DNA of 64,000 bases from Flavobacteriales bacterium (GTDB taxonomy: Bacteria; Bacteroidota; Bacteroidia; Flavobacteriales_F; PHOS-HE28): NCBI GenBank assembly GCA_016702645.1, contig JADJDP010000021.1, forward strand, positions 1-64,000. The letters run 5' to 3'. The notes below the pieces were generated by a model. That model was not told where the DNA came from. It worked only from the letters and a program-made list of their open reading frames with translations, and ran no database searches. Shown piece by piece: positions 17,108 to 25,773 of this stretch (positions within the stretch are counted from its first letter, which is position 1; each line of letters starts with the position of its first letter). Both the position numbers and the translations under genes were made by a program.

Positions 17108-17928
17108 ACGAGGGCGGCCTCGAGCACGCTGTTGTAGAAGTCGGCGTGCGCGTTCACTTGCTCACCCTCGGCAGCATAGGCCATCGTCGGCTTGTCCACA
17201 GCCTTGATCGCGGTTTCCAGACCCTTACCGAGTTTCGGGCTGGCCTTCACCACCGCATCGCTCAGACCCATTGCGAACTTGTACAGGTCATCGGTCGTCG
17301 GTTTGGACAGACCCTTCAAAAGGTCCTTGTCGAAGCCCTCCATGACCAGCTTCTTCGCCAGGTCCTTGTCCAGCGCTTCGGCCTTCTGGTCGTACACACT
17401 GAATACCAGCTTGGCGTTCTCGAAGTGCGGGTCGTCCGCGAAGTAGTGACGGATATAAAGTGGAACAAAGGCCGTCATCCAGCCGTGGCAGTGGATGATA
17501 TCCGGCACCCAGCCCAGCTTGCGCACGGTCTCCAGCACGCCGCGGCCGAAGAAAAGAGCGCGTTCATCGTTGTCCGCGTAGAACTCGCCATCCACATCGT
17601 GCGTGGCCGCCTTGCGCTTGAAATACTCCTCGTTATCGATGAAGTACACCTGCATGCGGGCACTCGGCACACTGGCCACCTTGATAAGCAGCGCATGGTC
17701 CGTATCGTTGATGATGAGGTTCATACCACTGAGCCTTATGACCTCGTGCAGCTGGTGCCTGCGCTCATTGATGCAACCGAACTTGGGCATGAACACCCTG
17801 ATCTCGTTGCCTCGATCCAGAATGCCTTGCGGCAATTGGCGGGACACCCTGGCCATCTCTTCGGGTATGTCCATGAATGGGGAAATGGACTGGGAGATGG
17901 TCAGCACTTTCACGTTCTTCAAGCTCAT
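17104..17928 (-). CDS. Glycogen/starch synthase-like GT5 N-terminal domain protein
   Basis: A 274-residue protein that corresponds to the starch synthase catalytic (GT5) N-terminal Rossmann domain only. Recognisable are the start VKVLTISQSISPFMDIPEEM with RGNEIRVFMPKFG, the nucleotide-sugar domain segments YFIDNEEYFKRKA, ADNDERALFFGRGVLE and WVPDIIHCHGWMTAFVPLYIR. The C-terminal GT1 domain that binds ADP-glucose phosphates is missing, so synthase activity is doubtful. This short form is common in Bacteroidota next to panC and DUF4270. Start ATG 17926-17928 lies downstream of a strong promoter match; a longer frame extends to 18093 but covers the promoter. Role unknown, perhaps sugar-sensing or a divergent glycosyltransferase. 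Confidence 0.85.
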   Translation of the reverse strand: MSLKNVKVLTISQSISPFMDIPEEMARVSRQLPQGILDRGNEIRVFMPKFGCINERRHQLHEVIRLSGMNLIINDTDHALLIKVASVPSARMQVYFIDNEEYFKRKAATHDVDGEFYADNDERALFFGRGVLETVRKLGWVPDIIHCHGWMTAFVPLYIRHYFADDPHFENAKLVFSVYDQKAEALDKDLAKKLVMEGFDKDLLKGLSKPTTDDLYKFAMGLSDAVVKASPKLGKGLETAIKAVDKPTMAYAAEGEQVNAHADFYNSVLEAALV

Positions 17929-17953
17929 AGGGGGGAGGTGGGAATTCGGGGTA

Positions 17954-17984
17954 CAAAAATATAGACTTTCAGGGGTAACTTCAA
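17954..17984 (-). promoter_or_regulatory. Promoter of the GT5-DUF4270 operon
   Basis: On the minus strand, TTG (17982-17984), 20 bases, then TATTTTTG (17954-17961), a full TAnnTTTG match with the expected spacing. It lies 25 bases before the ATG at 17928. Confidence 0.6.
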
Positions 17985-18017
17985 CGTGACCCAGTAGCTT
18001 GGGCACCCATAAAGCCC

Positions 18018-18881
18018 GTGCACAACGGGTTCTCCTTGGAACAGATCGCCTCTCCTGCGGCCATTGCCCAGTGGTCCGCCAGGGCACGCTCAAGTGCTGG
18101 TACTGTAGGCTTCGTGCCCACTATGGGAGCCTTGCACGAGGGTCATTTGGACCTGGTCCGACGCGCGAAAAAGGCCTGCGATAAAGTTGTCTGCAGCATT
18201 TTCGTCAACCCCCTTCAATTCAACAACCCGGAGGACCTTGCCCGCTATCCCCAGCAGCCTGCCGAGGACCAAGCCCTATTGGAAAGCGTGGGATGTGATG
18301 CGCTCTTCTTTCCCACGAAACAGGACCTGTTCGCCGGTTTCACCCCAACCACTTACGATCTGGGTGGACTGGACCGGCACTGGGAGGGCCCATCGCGACC
18401 CGGACATTTCCAAGGTGTGGTGAACGTGGTGGAGCGGCTTTTCTTCCATGTGCGGCCGGATGCAGCGTATTTCGGGGAAAAGGACCGGCAGCAACTGGCC
18501 ATCGTTCAGTTCGTGGCGAAGAACCAACACTGGCCAGAGCGAATTGCCCCATGCCCCACGGTGCGAACAGCGGATGGCTTGGCACTAAGCTCACGGAACC
18601 TTCGATTGAGCGATGGTGAACGAGGAGATGCCATCGTGCTTTCCCAAGCTCTTCTCGCCACAAGGTCGCTGGCGTTCAAGGCTTCGGTCAACGACACCCT
18701 TGCTGCTGGGCTCGGCTTGTTGCACGCTGTACCGGGGGTTCAAGTGGATTATTTCGGGATCGCTCATCCCGAAACGCTGGAACCCCTGTTGGATTGGGGA
18801 GAGTTGACAGAGGCGATCGCCTTGGTCGCAGCGCAAGTTGGGCCTGTGCGGCTGATAGACAACATGACCCTGCGTCGCTGA
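18018..18881 (+). CDS. panC: Pantoate--beta-alanine ligase (pantothenate synthetase)
   Basis: Joins pantoate and beta-alanine with ATP to give pantothenate, the precursor of coenzyme A. The 287-residue protein has the HIGH-type motif VPTMGALHEGHLDLVRRA, the FVNPLQFNNPEDLARYP loop, the VERLFFHVRPDAAYFGEKD region and the KMSKS-like segment GLALSSRN. The start is a GTG at 18018; no ATG is available upstream in frame. It is divergent from the GT5 gene, separated by 90 bases that hold the GT5 promoter. panD follows after 69 bases, so beta-alanine production and use are linked here. Confidence 0.95.
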   Translation: MHNGFSLEQIASPAAIAQWSARARSSAGTVGFVPTMGALHEGHLDLVRRAKKACDKVVCSIFVNPLQFNNPEDLARYPQQPAEDQALLESVGCDALFFPTKQDLFAGFTPTTYDLGGLDRHWEGPSRPGHFQGVVNVVERLFFHVRPDAAYFGEKDRQQLAIVQFVAKNQHWPERIAPCPTVRTADGLALSSRNLRLSDGERGDAIVLSQALLATRSLAFKASVNDTLAAGLGLLHAVPGVQVDYFGIAHPETLEPLLDWGELTEAIALVAAQVGPVRLIDNMTLRR

Positions 18882-18903
18882 GGTGCCCATCCGGCAGGCC
18901 CGC

Positions 18904-18911
18904 TAGATTTG
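18904..18911 (+). promoter_or_regulatory. -7 promoter box TAGATTTG upstream of panD
   Basis: Exact TAnnTTTG match, 39 bases before the panD ATG, in the short gap between panC and panD. It could give panD and the downstream genes a promoter of their own. Confidence 0.4.
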
Positions 18912-18950
18912 ACGCCCACCTGCGAGGGTCGATCCCCGCAGCACCCATAG

Positions 18951-19304
18951 ATGACCATCGAAGTTCTGCGAGCCAAGCTCCACCGTGTGAGCATCACCGA
19001 GGCCGACGTGAACTACATCGGCAGTATTACACTGGATGAGGACCTGGTGGATGCTGTCGGCTTCGTGGAAGGAGAAAAGGTGCAGGTGCTCAACGTGAAC
19101 AATGGAGAACGCCTGGAAACCTATGTGATCAAGGGCGAGCGTGGCAGCGGGGCAGTGCGCCTGAACGGACCCGCAGCGCTGAAAGGCAGCGTGGGCGATA
19201 TCGTGATCGTGGTGTCGTATGCGCAGATGAGCTTGGAAGAGGCTCGCGTTTTCCGCCCGCGGATCGTCTTCCCGGATGAGCGCACGAACAAACTGAAAGG
19301 GTGA
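18951..19304 (+). CDS. panD: Aspartate 1-decarboxylase, pyruvoyl-dependent
   Basis: Forms beta-alanine from aspartate for pantothenate synthesis. The 117-residue proenzyme has the self-cleavage site YIGSITLDEDL, where cutting between Gly and Ser creates the pyruvoyl group on the new N-terminal residue, and the conserved GERGSG and GPAA segments of the active site. Length and order match the family. It lies between panC and the flippase-like gene, whose GTG start overlaps its stop by four bases (GTGA). Confidence 0.97.
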   Translation: MTIEVLRAKLHRVSITEADVNYIGSITLDEDLVDAVGFVEGEKVQVLNVNNGERLETYVIKGERGSGAVRLNGPAALKGSVGDIVIVVSYAQMSLEEARVFRPRIVFPDERTNKLKG

Positions 19305-20317
19305 AGAAGGCGCTGATCAACCTGCTGAAGGTTCTGCTACCCCTTGCCATCGGGGTCTGGCTCATCTTCAAGCAATACAACGACCTGGACGCGCAACAAC
19401 GGCAGGAACTTTTCGATGCTTTCCGGCAAGCGGATCTTTGGGTCCTTGGTGTAGCAACCATCGTCGGCTGGCTAGCGCACGTGAGCCGCGGCTGGCGTTG
19501 GCGCTACCTCTTGGAACCGCTCGGCCATCGCACTGGTTTTTGGAACTGCTACCATGGTGTTATGATCGGCTACTTCGTGAACATGTTCATACCACGCGCA
19601 GGTGAAGCCAGCCGGGCTGCAACGCTTTATCGCTCGGAGGGAGTGCCGTTCGAGAAGGGGTTCGGGACGATCATGGCCGAACGCGTGGTGGACATGGCGG
19701 TATTGCTCGCCTTCGCGGCGGTGGCGGTGGCATTGCAGTTGGACAAGCTGGATCTCTTCCAAGAGCGCATCGCGCAGTTCAACTCCGCACAGGGCGCAAC
19801 CGACGGAGAAGGAAACGGTTGGGGTTGGTGGTTGCTGGCAGCGGCGGTCATCGCAGTGCTCGTCGGCATATGGTTCGTGCTCTCCAGGCCGGCGCTCCGC
19901 GCCCGTGCCATGGACCTCCTACGCGGCTTTTTGCAGGGGCTCCAGACCGTCTTCCGGACCAAGAAAAAGACGCTTTTCCTGTTGCATACCATCTTCATCT
20001 GGGGGGCCTACCTGGCCATGTTCCAGATCGGCTTCTATTGTCTCCCCTCCACCCAGGATGTTCCCTTCGCGGGAATCCTTGCGGGGTTCATCGCAGGGGC
20101 CATCGGCATCATCCTCGTACAGGGTGGCATCGGTGTGTATCCTGCGTTCGTGGCGCTCATCGTAGGGGTGTACATGGCAGCTCCCGAAGGCGGTGGATTG
20201 CTTCGCCCCGATGCCTTGGCCATGGGCTGGCTGCTGTGGGCGGCCCAAACGCTCATGATCATCGTGCTGGGTGGTGCATCCCTACTTTTGACAGCCTTGA
20301 AAAAGACCCGCGCCTGA
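19301..20317 (+). CDS. Flippase-like domain membrane protein (LPG synthase TM / UPF0104 family)
   Basis: A 338-residue multi-pass protein of the YbhN/AglD/MprF-transmembrane family. The N-terminus has LLPLAIGVWLIFKQYNDL, followed by the conserved RGWRWRYLLEPLG segment and the family signature YFVNMFIPRAGEASRAATLYR. At least seven helices are apparent. Members are thought to move lipid-linked sugars or lipids, and this one precedes a heptose nucleotidyltransferase gene, which hints at a role in lipopolysaccharide. The GTG start overlaps the panD stop, and its own stop overlaps the next ATG (TGATG), so translation is coupled along the row. Substrate is unknown. Confidence 0.85.
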   Translation: MKKALINLLKVLLPLAIGVWLIFKQYNDLDAQQRQELFDAFRQADLWVLGVATIVGWLAHVSRGWRWRYLLEPLGHRTGFWNCYHGVMIGYFVNMFIPRAGEASRAATLYRSEGVPFEKGFGTIMAERVVDMAVLLAFAAVAVALQLDKLDLFQERIAQFNSAQGATDGEGNGWGWWLLAAAVIAVLVGIWFVLSRPALRARAMDLLRGFLQGLQTVFRTKKKTLFLLHTIFIWGAYLAMFQIGFYCLPSTQDVPFAGILAGFIAGAIGIILVQGGIGVYPAFVALIVGVYMAAPEGGGLLRPDALAMGWLLWAAQTLMIIVLGGASLLLTALKKTRA

Positions 20318-20820
20318 TGACCACCGATGCAGCCGTAACCACCACCGATCGTCGGATCGTGGACCTCACGAACGTGAAGCGCTTGTGCAACATCTGGCGG
20401 ATGAAGGGTGATCGCATCGTGTTCACCAATGGATGCTTCGATATCCTCCACCGGGGTCATGTCGAGTACCTGCAAGAAGCGGCTTCGCTCGGCGATCGTC
20501 TCGTCATCGGTGTGAACAGCGATGCCAGCGTGAAGCGCCAGGGAAAAGGACCGGAACGCCCGCTCAACGATCAGGACAGCCGAGCGAAGGTGCTGGCGGC
20601 ATTGCGTCTGGTGGATGCCGTTGTGATCTTCGACGAGGACGCACCGCTCGCATTGATAGAAGCCATCGTTCCGGATGTGCTAGTGAAAGGCGGCGACTGG
20701 AGCGAGGACCGTATCGTGGGCGCCGATGTAGTTCGCAAGAACGGTGGCGAAGTGCGCAGCTTGAAGTTGGTGGATGGCTTCTCCACCACAGCGCTCGTCG
20801 AGAAGATCCGCCGTGGCTAA
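20317..20820 (+). CDS. rfaE2: D-glycero-beta-D-manno-heptose 1-phosphate adenylyltransferase (HldE C-terminal type)
   Basis: Activates heptose 1-phosphate to ADP-heptose for the lipopolysaccharide core. The 167-residue stand-alone protein has the cytidylyltransferase motif NGCFDILHRGHVEYLQEA and GVNSDASVKRQGKGPERP, then VLVKGGDWSEDRIVGADVV and a closing STTALVEKIRR, as in RfaE domain II. The kinase domain fused to it in enterobacteria is not present here, so a separate RfaE1 would be needed. ATG overlaps the stop of the flippase-like gene (TGATG). Confidence 0.92.
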   Translation: MTTDAAVTTTDRRIVDLTNVKRLCNIWRMKGDRIVFTNGCFDILHRGHVEYLQEAASLGDRLVIGVNSDASVKRQGKGPERPLNDQDSRAKVLAALRLVDAVVIFDEDAPLALIEAIVPDVLVKGGDWSEDRIVGADVVRKNGGEVRSLKLVDGFSTTALVEKIRRG

Positions 20821-22186
20821 GCTGCGCTCCAAGTTCGTTTGCCAGCAATGCGGAACCAGTTATTCGCAGTGGCTGGGACAATGCGCGCAGTGCAAACAAT
20901 GGAACACGCTGGTCGAAGAGGTCGTGGACCGCGTGGAGGAAAAGCGCGGCACACCGGCGAGCATAAAGAGCCGCAGTCCAAAGCCGGTCTCGATCGATGA
21001 GATCCCGGTTCAGGATGGACCGCGCATCGCACTGAGCGATCGCGAGTTCACACGTGTGCTCGGAGGCGGGCTTGTTCCCGGCAGCATCACCCTCATCGGT
21101 GGTGAGCCCGGTATCGGCAAGAGCACCTTGCTCCTACAGACCGCCATCCGGAATCCTTCCCTGAAAACTCTTTATGTATCAGGTGAAGAGAGCGAGCACC
21201 AAGTGAAGATGCGCGCGGACCGATTGCAGGAAGGACGACCAAAGGGCGGTAATGGTTGTTACGTGCTCACCGAGACGAACACGCAGAACATCTTCAAGCA
21301 CATCGAAGCACTGGAGCCCACGCTCGTGGTGATCGATAGTGTGCAAACACTGCATACCGCGGTCCTCGATGCCAGCCCCGGCAGCGTGGGACAGGTGCGC
21401 GAATGCACGGCGGAGCTCATGCGCTTCGCGAAGGCCACCGACATCCCCATGGTGCTCATCGGCCACATCACCAAGGACGGTTTCATCGCGGGACCGAAGG
21501 TGTTGGAACACATGGTGGATTGCGTGCTCCAGTTCGAAGGTGATCGCGATCACGCATATCGGTTGTTGCGACCACTGAAGAACCGCTTCGGCAGCACGAA
21601 CGAGCTCGGCATCTATGAAATGCAGGGCACCGGCCTTGCCGAGGTGGAAGATCCGAGCCAGGTGCTGCTCGGTAGTCGTGGTGAACGACCGAGCGGTGTG
21701 GTGGTGGCCGCCACCATGGAGGGAATGCGACCCTTGCTCATCGAAGTACAGGCCCTTGTGAGCAGTGCTGTTTATGGCACACCGCAACGCAGCTCCACCG
21801 GGTTCGACCTGCGCCGCATGAACATGTTGTTGGCGGTGATGGAAAAGCGCTGTGGTTTCCGGCTCGGGCAAAAAGATGTCTTTCTCAACCTCGCTGGCGG
21901 CTTCCGTGTGGAGGAACCTGCGATCGATCTTGCCGTGATATGCGCTGTGCTCAGCAGCAACGCCGATATCGCCGTACCCATGGATGTTTGTTTCGCCGGT
22001 GAAGTGGGCCTCACGGGTGAAATACGGCCGGTTACACGCACCGACCAACGCATTGCCGAGGCATCCAAATTGGGCTTCGCGCGGATCTTCGTGCCGCGGG
22101 GAACGAAGGGCATTGCCCCGGCGAAAGGGATCGACGTGGTGCAGGTCGCACGTGTGGAGGAAGTGCTCGCGCAACTCTTCGGTTGA
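20813..22186 (+). CDS. radA: DNA repair protein RadA
   Basis: A RecA-like branch-migration ATPase used in recombination and repair, 457 residues. Features in order are the N-terminal four-Cys zinc finger (CQQCGTSYSQ, CAQCKQW), Walker A GEPGIGKSTLL at about residues 98-108, the RadA-specific KNRFGSTNE motif, and a C-terminal Lon-protease-like domain (DLAVICAVLSSNADIAV, FAGEVGLTGEIRPV). I use the GTG at 20813, overlapping the rfaE2 stop by eight bases; the frame is open further upstream, but that part lies within rfaE2 and lacks family similarity. Confidence 0.96.
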   Translation: MAKLRSKFVCQQCGTSYSQWLGQCAQCKQWNTLVEEVVDRVEEKRGTPASIKSRSPKPVSIDEIPVQDGPRIALSDREFTRVLGGGLVPGSITLIGGEPGIGKSTLLLQTAIRNPSLKTLYVSGEESEHQVKMRADRLQEGRPKGGNGCYVLTETNTQNIFKHIEALEPTLVVIDSVQTLHTAVLDASPGSVGQVRECTAELMRFAKATDIPMVLIGHITKDGFIAGPKVLEHMVDCVLQFEGDRDHAYRLLRPLKNRFGSTNELGIYEMQGTGLAEVEDPSQVLLGSRGERPSGVVVAATMEGMRPLLIEVQALVSSAVYGTPQRSSTGFDLRRMNMLLAVMEKRCGFRLGQKDVFLNLAGGFRVEEPAIDLAVICAVLSSNADIAVPMDVCFAGEVGLTGEIRPVTRTDQRIAEASKLGFARIFVPRGTKGIAPAKGIDVVQVARVEEVLAQLFG

Positions 22187-22217
22187 GCGGCCTCCTTCAC
22201 CTCCTGTTCAGGTCCGC

Positions 22218-23134
22218 TCAGGAGCGAGCCGCATACGTTCTCCGCACGTATTCGGCCTTCTCCAACAATGCCTCTATCCGCAGGTCCAATATGGAACGAT
22301 CGCTCATTTGCGGTAACGCTTTCCGCAGCTGCCTCAGCGCACTCTTCATCCTGGCACGCACCACGTTCTCTTGATAAGCAGCATAGATCGCGCTCCCGGG
22401 TCGGCGAAGCAGCCCCAATCCCAAGCCGCTTGTTTTCTCGTGCACCATCCGATCGATGAAGGCGCGATCGAAGAGCGTTGGGATCCGTTGTGGCACATAG
22501 GATAAACCCATGGAGGTGGCGAAGTCCTGCCACTTGAACGTGTTGATGGTGCCATAACCCACCACCGGTACCCATGGGATCCCGATGGCATCGGCAATGA
22601 TCGCCCCGTGCATTGCCTCGGCGAGCAGTACACCGGTTCGTTGGATCCGCTGCATCACCTCCATCGGATCATCTGCGGGGTCGATCAGCTCAATGCCCTC
22701 CTCGGACAGCAATCCTTCCCAATCGCGGTAAAATGAAAGCTGCCGACATGCGGCATGTAAGCGCACGGCATCGTTGTAGGCGTCGGCCGTAGATGGAAGA
22801 GATGGCGTACCAGGATCGCTCCATCATCGATCGCTTTGCCCTCGGGCAATCCCAATGGCTTTGCCGTTAGTGGACCCCGCACGCACACCACGTCATCGTT
22901 CGGACCCAGATCAGGAAGAACCCCATAGGTGCCGGGGTCACCGGCGGCGAAACCGCTGGAGAAATAAATACGGCGCCGGGTGCGATCGCTGCCCCGTTTC
23001 AACCCGATGATCGAACCGATACCGATGAACTGCTCCGTATCATCCTGATCGAACATCCCGGGGAACAGCGCGTGGAAGACCAAAGGGTTCAGGGCATCCC
23101 CGAAGTTGCGGCCTTCGTGGTAGGTCAGCTTCAT
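22218..23134 (-). CDS. Polysaccharide pyruvyl transferase family protein, frameshifted
   Basis: The start MKLTYHEGRNFGDALNPLVF and the block FIGIGSIIGLKR, then VVCVRGPLTAKPLGLPEGKAIDDGA, match polysaccharide pyruvyl transferase family proteins, which add ketal-linked pyruvate to exopolysaccharide sugars. The C-terminal part (RTGVLLAEAMHGAIIADAIGIPWVPV) carries the family's SRMHG-like segment. The frames change at the T run near 22730 (minus strand): one extra T gives SFHFYRDWEGLL and a continuous product of about 305 residues. It lies tail to tail with radA. Donor and acceptor are not deducible. Confidence 0.82.
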
Positions 23135-23318
23135 CGAGGCGAAGATGGGGACTTGGCATCAGCCTCCGGCGCAACCACACGATCCGAACATTCTGCTCGA
23201 GCGATCGGACACATCGCATGAAGGTGCTTTCGGTTGCCTGCAAGCAACCCATTCGCAAGCGCCCGTTCTAGGCACGTCGATCGTACCGCCACCACTCTTC
23301 CGGTGCGATCACCCACCA

Positions 23319-23745
23319 ATGCCGTCCACCCCGCTCGGGCAACTCTTCACGACCGTGTTGATAGATGCCCACCTGATCGAGCAGCGCTACCATCCATATG
23401 CGCGGTTCTCACCTGCCTTGTTGAAGGAAGCACGAAAGGCGCGTGAGCGGATCACGCGCAAGGGCGCTTGTGCGGTGCTCGTGATCGTTCCCCCGAGATC
23501 CGGTGGATCCACCATCGACCAATGAGGACCACTTGCGTGAGGAGAGCCAGGGACGGAGCATCATAGCCCTTGCGGTGGTTGCCGAGAACGCTGCTATGAA
23601 CGCAGCGACGAAATTCTACTTCCGCTACTACCCGCAGGCGTTCGAGACCATGGTGTTCACGGAAGAGGAGGACGCAAGGGCCTGGTTGAACAAACAACTC
23701 TCGACACACAAGGGTCTCGCAGTGGTGGACGGGCAAGGCAAATGA
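23319..23745 (+). CDS. Small STAS/SpoIIAA-like protein, frameshifted paralogue of 44855-45256
   Basis: The N-terminal frame (MPSTPLGQLFTTVLIDAHLIEQRYHPYARF, LLKEARKARERITRKGACAVLVIVP) and the C-terminal frame (IIALAVVAENAAMNAATKFYFRYYPQAFETMVFTEEEDARAWLNKQL) join if one C is removed from the five-C run at 23490-23494, giving about 141 residues. The C-terminal part, with an aromatic-rich strand followed by the acidic EEEDARAWL helix, matches the gene at 44855, so they form a paralogous pair. This fold resembles SpoIIAA-like STAS domains used in some anti-sigma partner networks. Function is not known. Confidence 0.65.
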
Positions 23746-23787
23746 TGGATCCGTGCAAGAGCGGTCAGCCACACCGCGCCCATCCTC

Positions 23788-25002
23788 CTATTTGAACGCT
23801 GCCAACCCCGTCACCTCCATACCCGTGATGAGCAGATGGATGTCGTGGGTTCCTTCGTAGGTCACCACGCTTTCCAGGTTCATCATGTGGCGCATGATGG
23901 GGTACTCATTGGTGATCCCCATACCGCCAAGGATCTGCCGCGCTTCGCGCGCGACGGTCAGGGCAAGGTGAACGTTGTTGCGCTTCGCCATACTGATCTG
24001 TGCGGTGGTAGCGCGGCCTTCGTTTCGCAACACTCCGAGACGCCAGGTGAGCAGTTGCGCCTTGGTGATCTCCGTGATCATCTCCGCGAGCTTCTTCTGC
24101 GTGAGTTGGAAGCCACCAATGGGCTTGCCGAACTGGATTCGTTGTTGTGAGTAACGCAACGCGGTATCGTAGCATTCCATGGCCACACCGAGCGTTCCCC
24201 ATGCAATGCCGTAGCGCGCACTATCGAGACAACCGAGCGGAGCACCCAGGCCGCTCTTGTTCGGCAGCAAATTGCTCTTCGGCACTTTCACATTGTCGAA
24301 CACGAGTTCGCCAGTGGGACTTGCACGCAACGAAAGCTTGCCGTGCGTGGTGGGCGTGGTGAAGCCTTCCATGCCACGCTCGACGATGAGGCCGTGGATG
24401 CGCCCTTCCGTGTTCTCGGCCTTCGCCCACACCACCGCAATATCGGACAGCGGGCTGTTGCTGATCCACATCTTGGCACCGTTCAACAGGTAGTGGTCGC
24501 CCTTGTCCACGAACGTGGTGACCATGCCGCCGGGATTGCTGCCATGATCGGGTTCGGTAAGGCCGAAGCAACCGATCTTCTTGCCTTGCGCCAGCTGTGG
24601 CAGCCACTTCTTCTTCTGCTCCTCGCTCCCGTATTTCCAGATCGGATACATCACCAAGGAACCTTGTACGCTGCACAAACTGCGGAGCCCGCTGTCGCAG
24701 CGTTCGATCTCCTGCATGATCAGGCCGTAACTGATCTGGTCCAGGCCCATGCCTCCATACTCGGTGGGGACCATCGGTCCGAACGCACCGATCTCCGCCA
24801 AACCGGGTATGATGTCCGGGCTGAACGTTGCGGTCTCGAAGCGCTCTTCGATGATCGGCTTCAAGTGCTTGCTCACATGCTTGCGTGCCGTATCGCGGAT
24901 CAGCTTGTGCTCTTCCGTGAGCAATTCGTCCACCAAGTAATGATCGTGGCTTTGGTAGAGGTCCGTAGCGGCCTTCTTCGGGGTGGCGGTGGTTGTGCTC
25001 AT
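23788..25002 (-). CDS. Acyl-CoA dehydrogenase (glutaryl-CoA dehydrogenase-like)
   Basis: A 404-residue FAD enzyme that oxidises an acyl-CoA at the alpha-beta position. The N-terminal helical domain (LTEEHKLIRDTARKHVSKHLKP) is followed by the acyl-CoA dehydrogenase middle block CFGLTEPDHGSNPGGM and WISNSPLSDIAVVWAK, then the C-terminal helical domain (SQQRIQFGKPIGGFQLTQKKLAEM, ILGGMGITNEYPIMRHMMNLESVVTYEGTHDIHLL). The YEGTHDIHLLITG end with a Glu in the last segment fits the glutaryl-CoA and related branch, where this Glu is the catalytic base. Substrate is inferred. A -7 box TAATTTCG lies at 25033-25040 on the minus strand. Confidence 0.92.
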   Translation of the reverse strand: MSTTTATPKKAATDLYQSHDHYLVDELLTEEHKLIRDTARKHVSKHLKPIIEERFETATFSPDIIPGLAEIGAFGPMVPTEYGGMGLDQISYGLIMQEIERCDSGLRSLCSVQGSLVMYPIWKYGSEEQKKKWLPQLAQGKKIGCFGLTEPDHGSNPGGMVTTFVDKGDHYLLNGAKMWISNSPLSDIAVVWAKAENTEGRIHGLIVERGMEGFTTPTTHGKLSLRASPTGELVFDNVKVPKSNLLPNKSGLGAPLGCLDSARYGIAWGTLGVAMECYDTALRYSQQRIQFGKPIGGFQLTQKKLAEMITEITKAQLLTWRLGVLRNEGRATTAQISMAKRNNVHLALTVAREARQILGGMGITNEYPIMRHMMNLESVVTYEGTHDIHLLITGMEVTGLAAFK

Positions 25003-25075
25003 GCGGTGATGTTGGCGCTTGCGCCGGGGCGGCGAAATTAGGTCACGCCCTCGGCCGCGCCTTTCCCGGCGATCC

Positions 25076-25083
25076 TACTTTTA
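25076..25083 (+). promoter_or_regulatory. -7 promoter box TACTTTTA, near-leaderless
   Basis: Seven of eight bases of TAnnTTTG; ends five bases before the ATG at 25089. Confidence 0.4.
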
Positions 25084-25088
25084 CACGC

Positions 25089-25745
25089 ATGATCCCGGCA
25101 CCACGTCCGCACGACCCGCTCGCGGCCGATTGGATCACCGCGCTCTTTCTCGTGTGCTTATTGGTGCTGGCCATCATCAACCACGCAGCGCCCCGCACTT
25201 GGCGGTTACTGCTACACGCTGCCTTTCGGATGCGTCTTGGCCGACAGACCTTGCGCGAGGATGTGGACCTGCAGGACCGGAACTTCCTGGGCCTGCTTTT
25301 GGTGGCTGTGGCGGTGGTAGCGCTGTTCTGTTGGCAAGCGATAGCCGGGAGCGGCGCAGCCCGAGTGCCTCCATACCTACTGCTCGTTGGGGTCGTGGCG
25401 GGGGTGTTCGTCGCACAGGGGTTATTGCCTCGGATGCTCGCCGGCCTCTTACGAGTGGATGCCGGCTCAAGTGAATACCTCTATACCGGCTCGCTGCTCT
25501 ATGCCTTGCTGGGCATGGTGATGCTTCCTGTGGTGGTGCTCGGCACCTACCACGCGGAGTGGCGTGGCACCCTTCTCATTGCGGGTTCGGCCCTACTTGC
25601 GATCACGATCCTCTACCGATGGGTGAGGGGGGCGTGGATCGGCATGGGTGAGGGTGTCTCGCTGGGGTACATTTTCCTCTACCTTTGCGCCGCCGAAATA
25701 GTGCCCGTCCTTCTAGCGATCCACGCGCTCCGGCAGTCCTCTTAA
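25089..25745 (+). CDS. DUF4271 family membrane protein
   Basis: A 218-residue integral membrane protein with five or six hydrophobic segments (TALFLVCLLVLAII, GLLLVAVAVVALFCW, YLLLVGVVAGVFVAQG, LLYALLGMVMLPVVVLG, TLLIAGSALLAITILYRW and IFLYLCAAEIVPVLLAI). The segment LGYIFLYLCAAEIVPVLL followed by a short tail is typical of DUF4271, a Bacteroidota family placed upstream of hemD. Start ATG 25089 follows a -7 box. It leads the run DUF4271-hemD-rnpA-yidD-S41. Function unknown. Confidence 0.85.
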   Translation: MIPAPRPHDPLAADWITALFLVCLLVLAIINHAAPRTWRLLLHAAFRMRLGRQTLREDVDLQDRNFLGLLLVAVAVVALFCWQAIAGSGAARVPPYLLLVGVVAGVFVAQGLLPRMLAGLLRVDAGSSEYLYTGSLLYALLGMVMLPVVVLGTYHAEWRGTLLIAGSALLAITILYRWVRGAWIGMGEGVSLGYIFLYLCAAEIVPVLLAIHALRQSS

Positions 25746-25773
25746 CCGCGCCCAACCCATAAGCCGATCGGCC

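Noticed and set aside
20774..20815. Upstream ATG at 20774 as the start of radA
   Set aside because: The added residues lie inside rfaE2 and do not resemble RadA; the GTG at 20813 gives the normal N-terminus just before the zinc finger.
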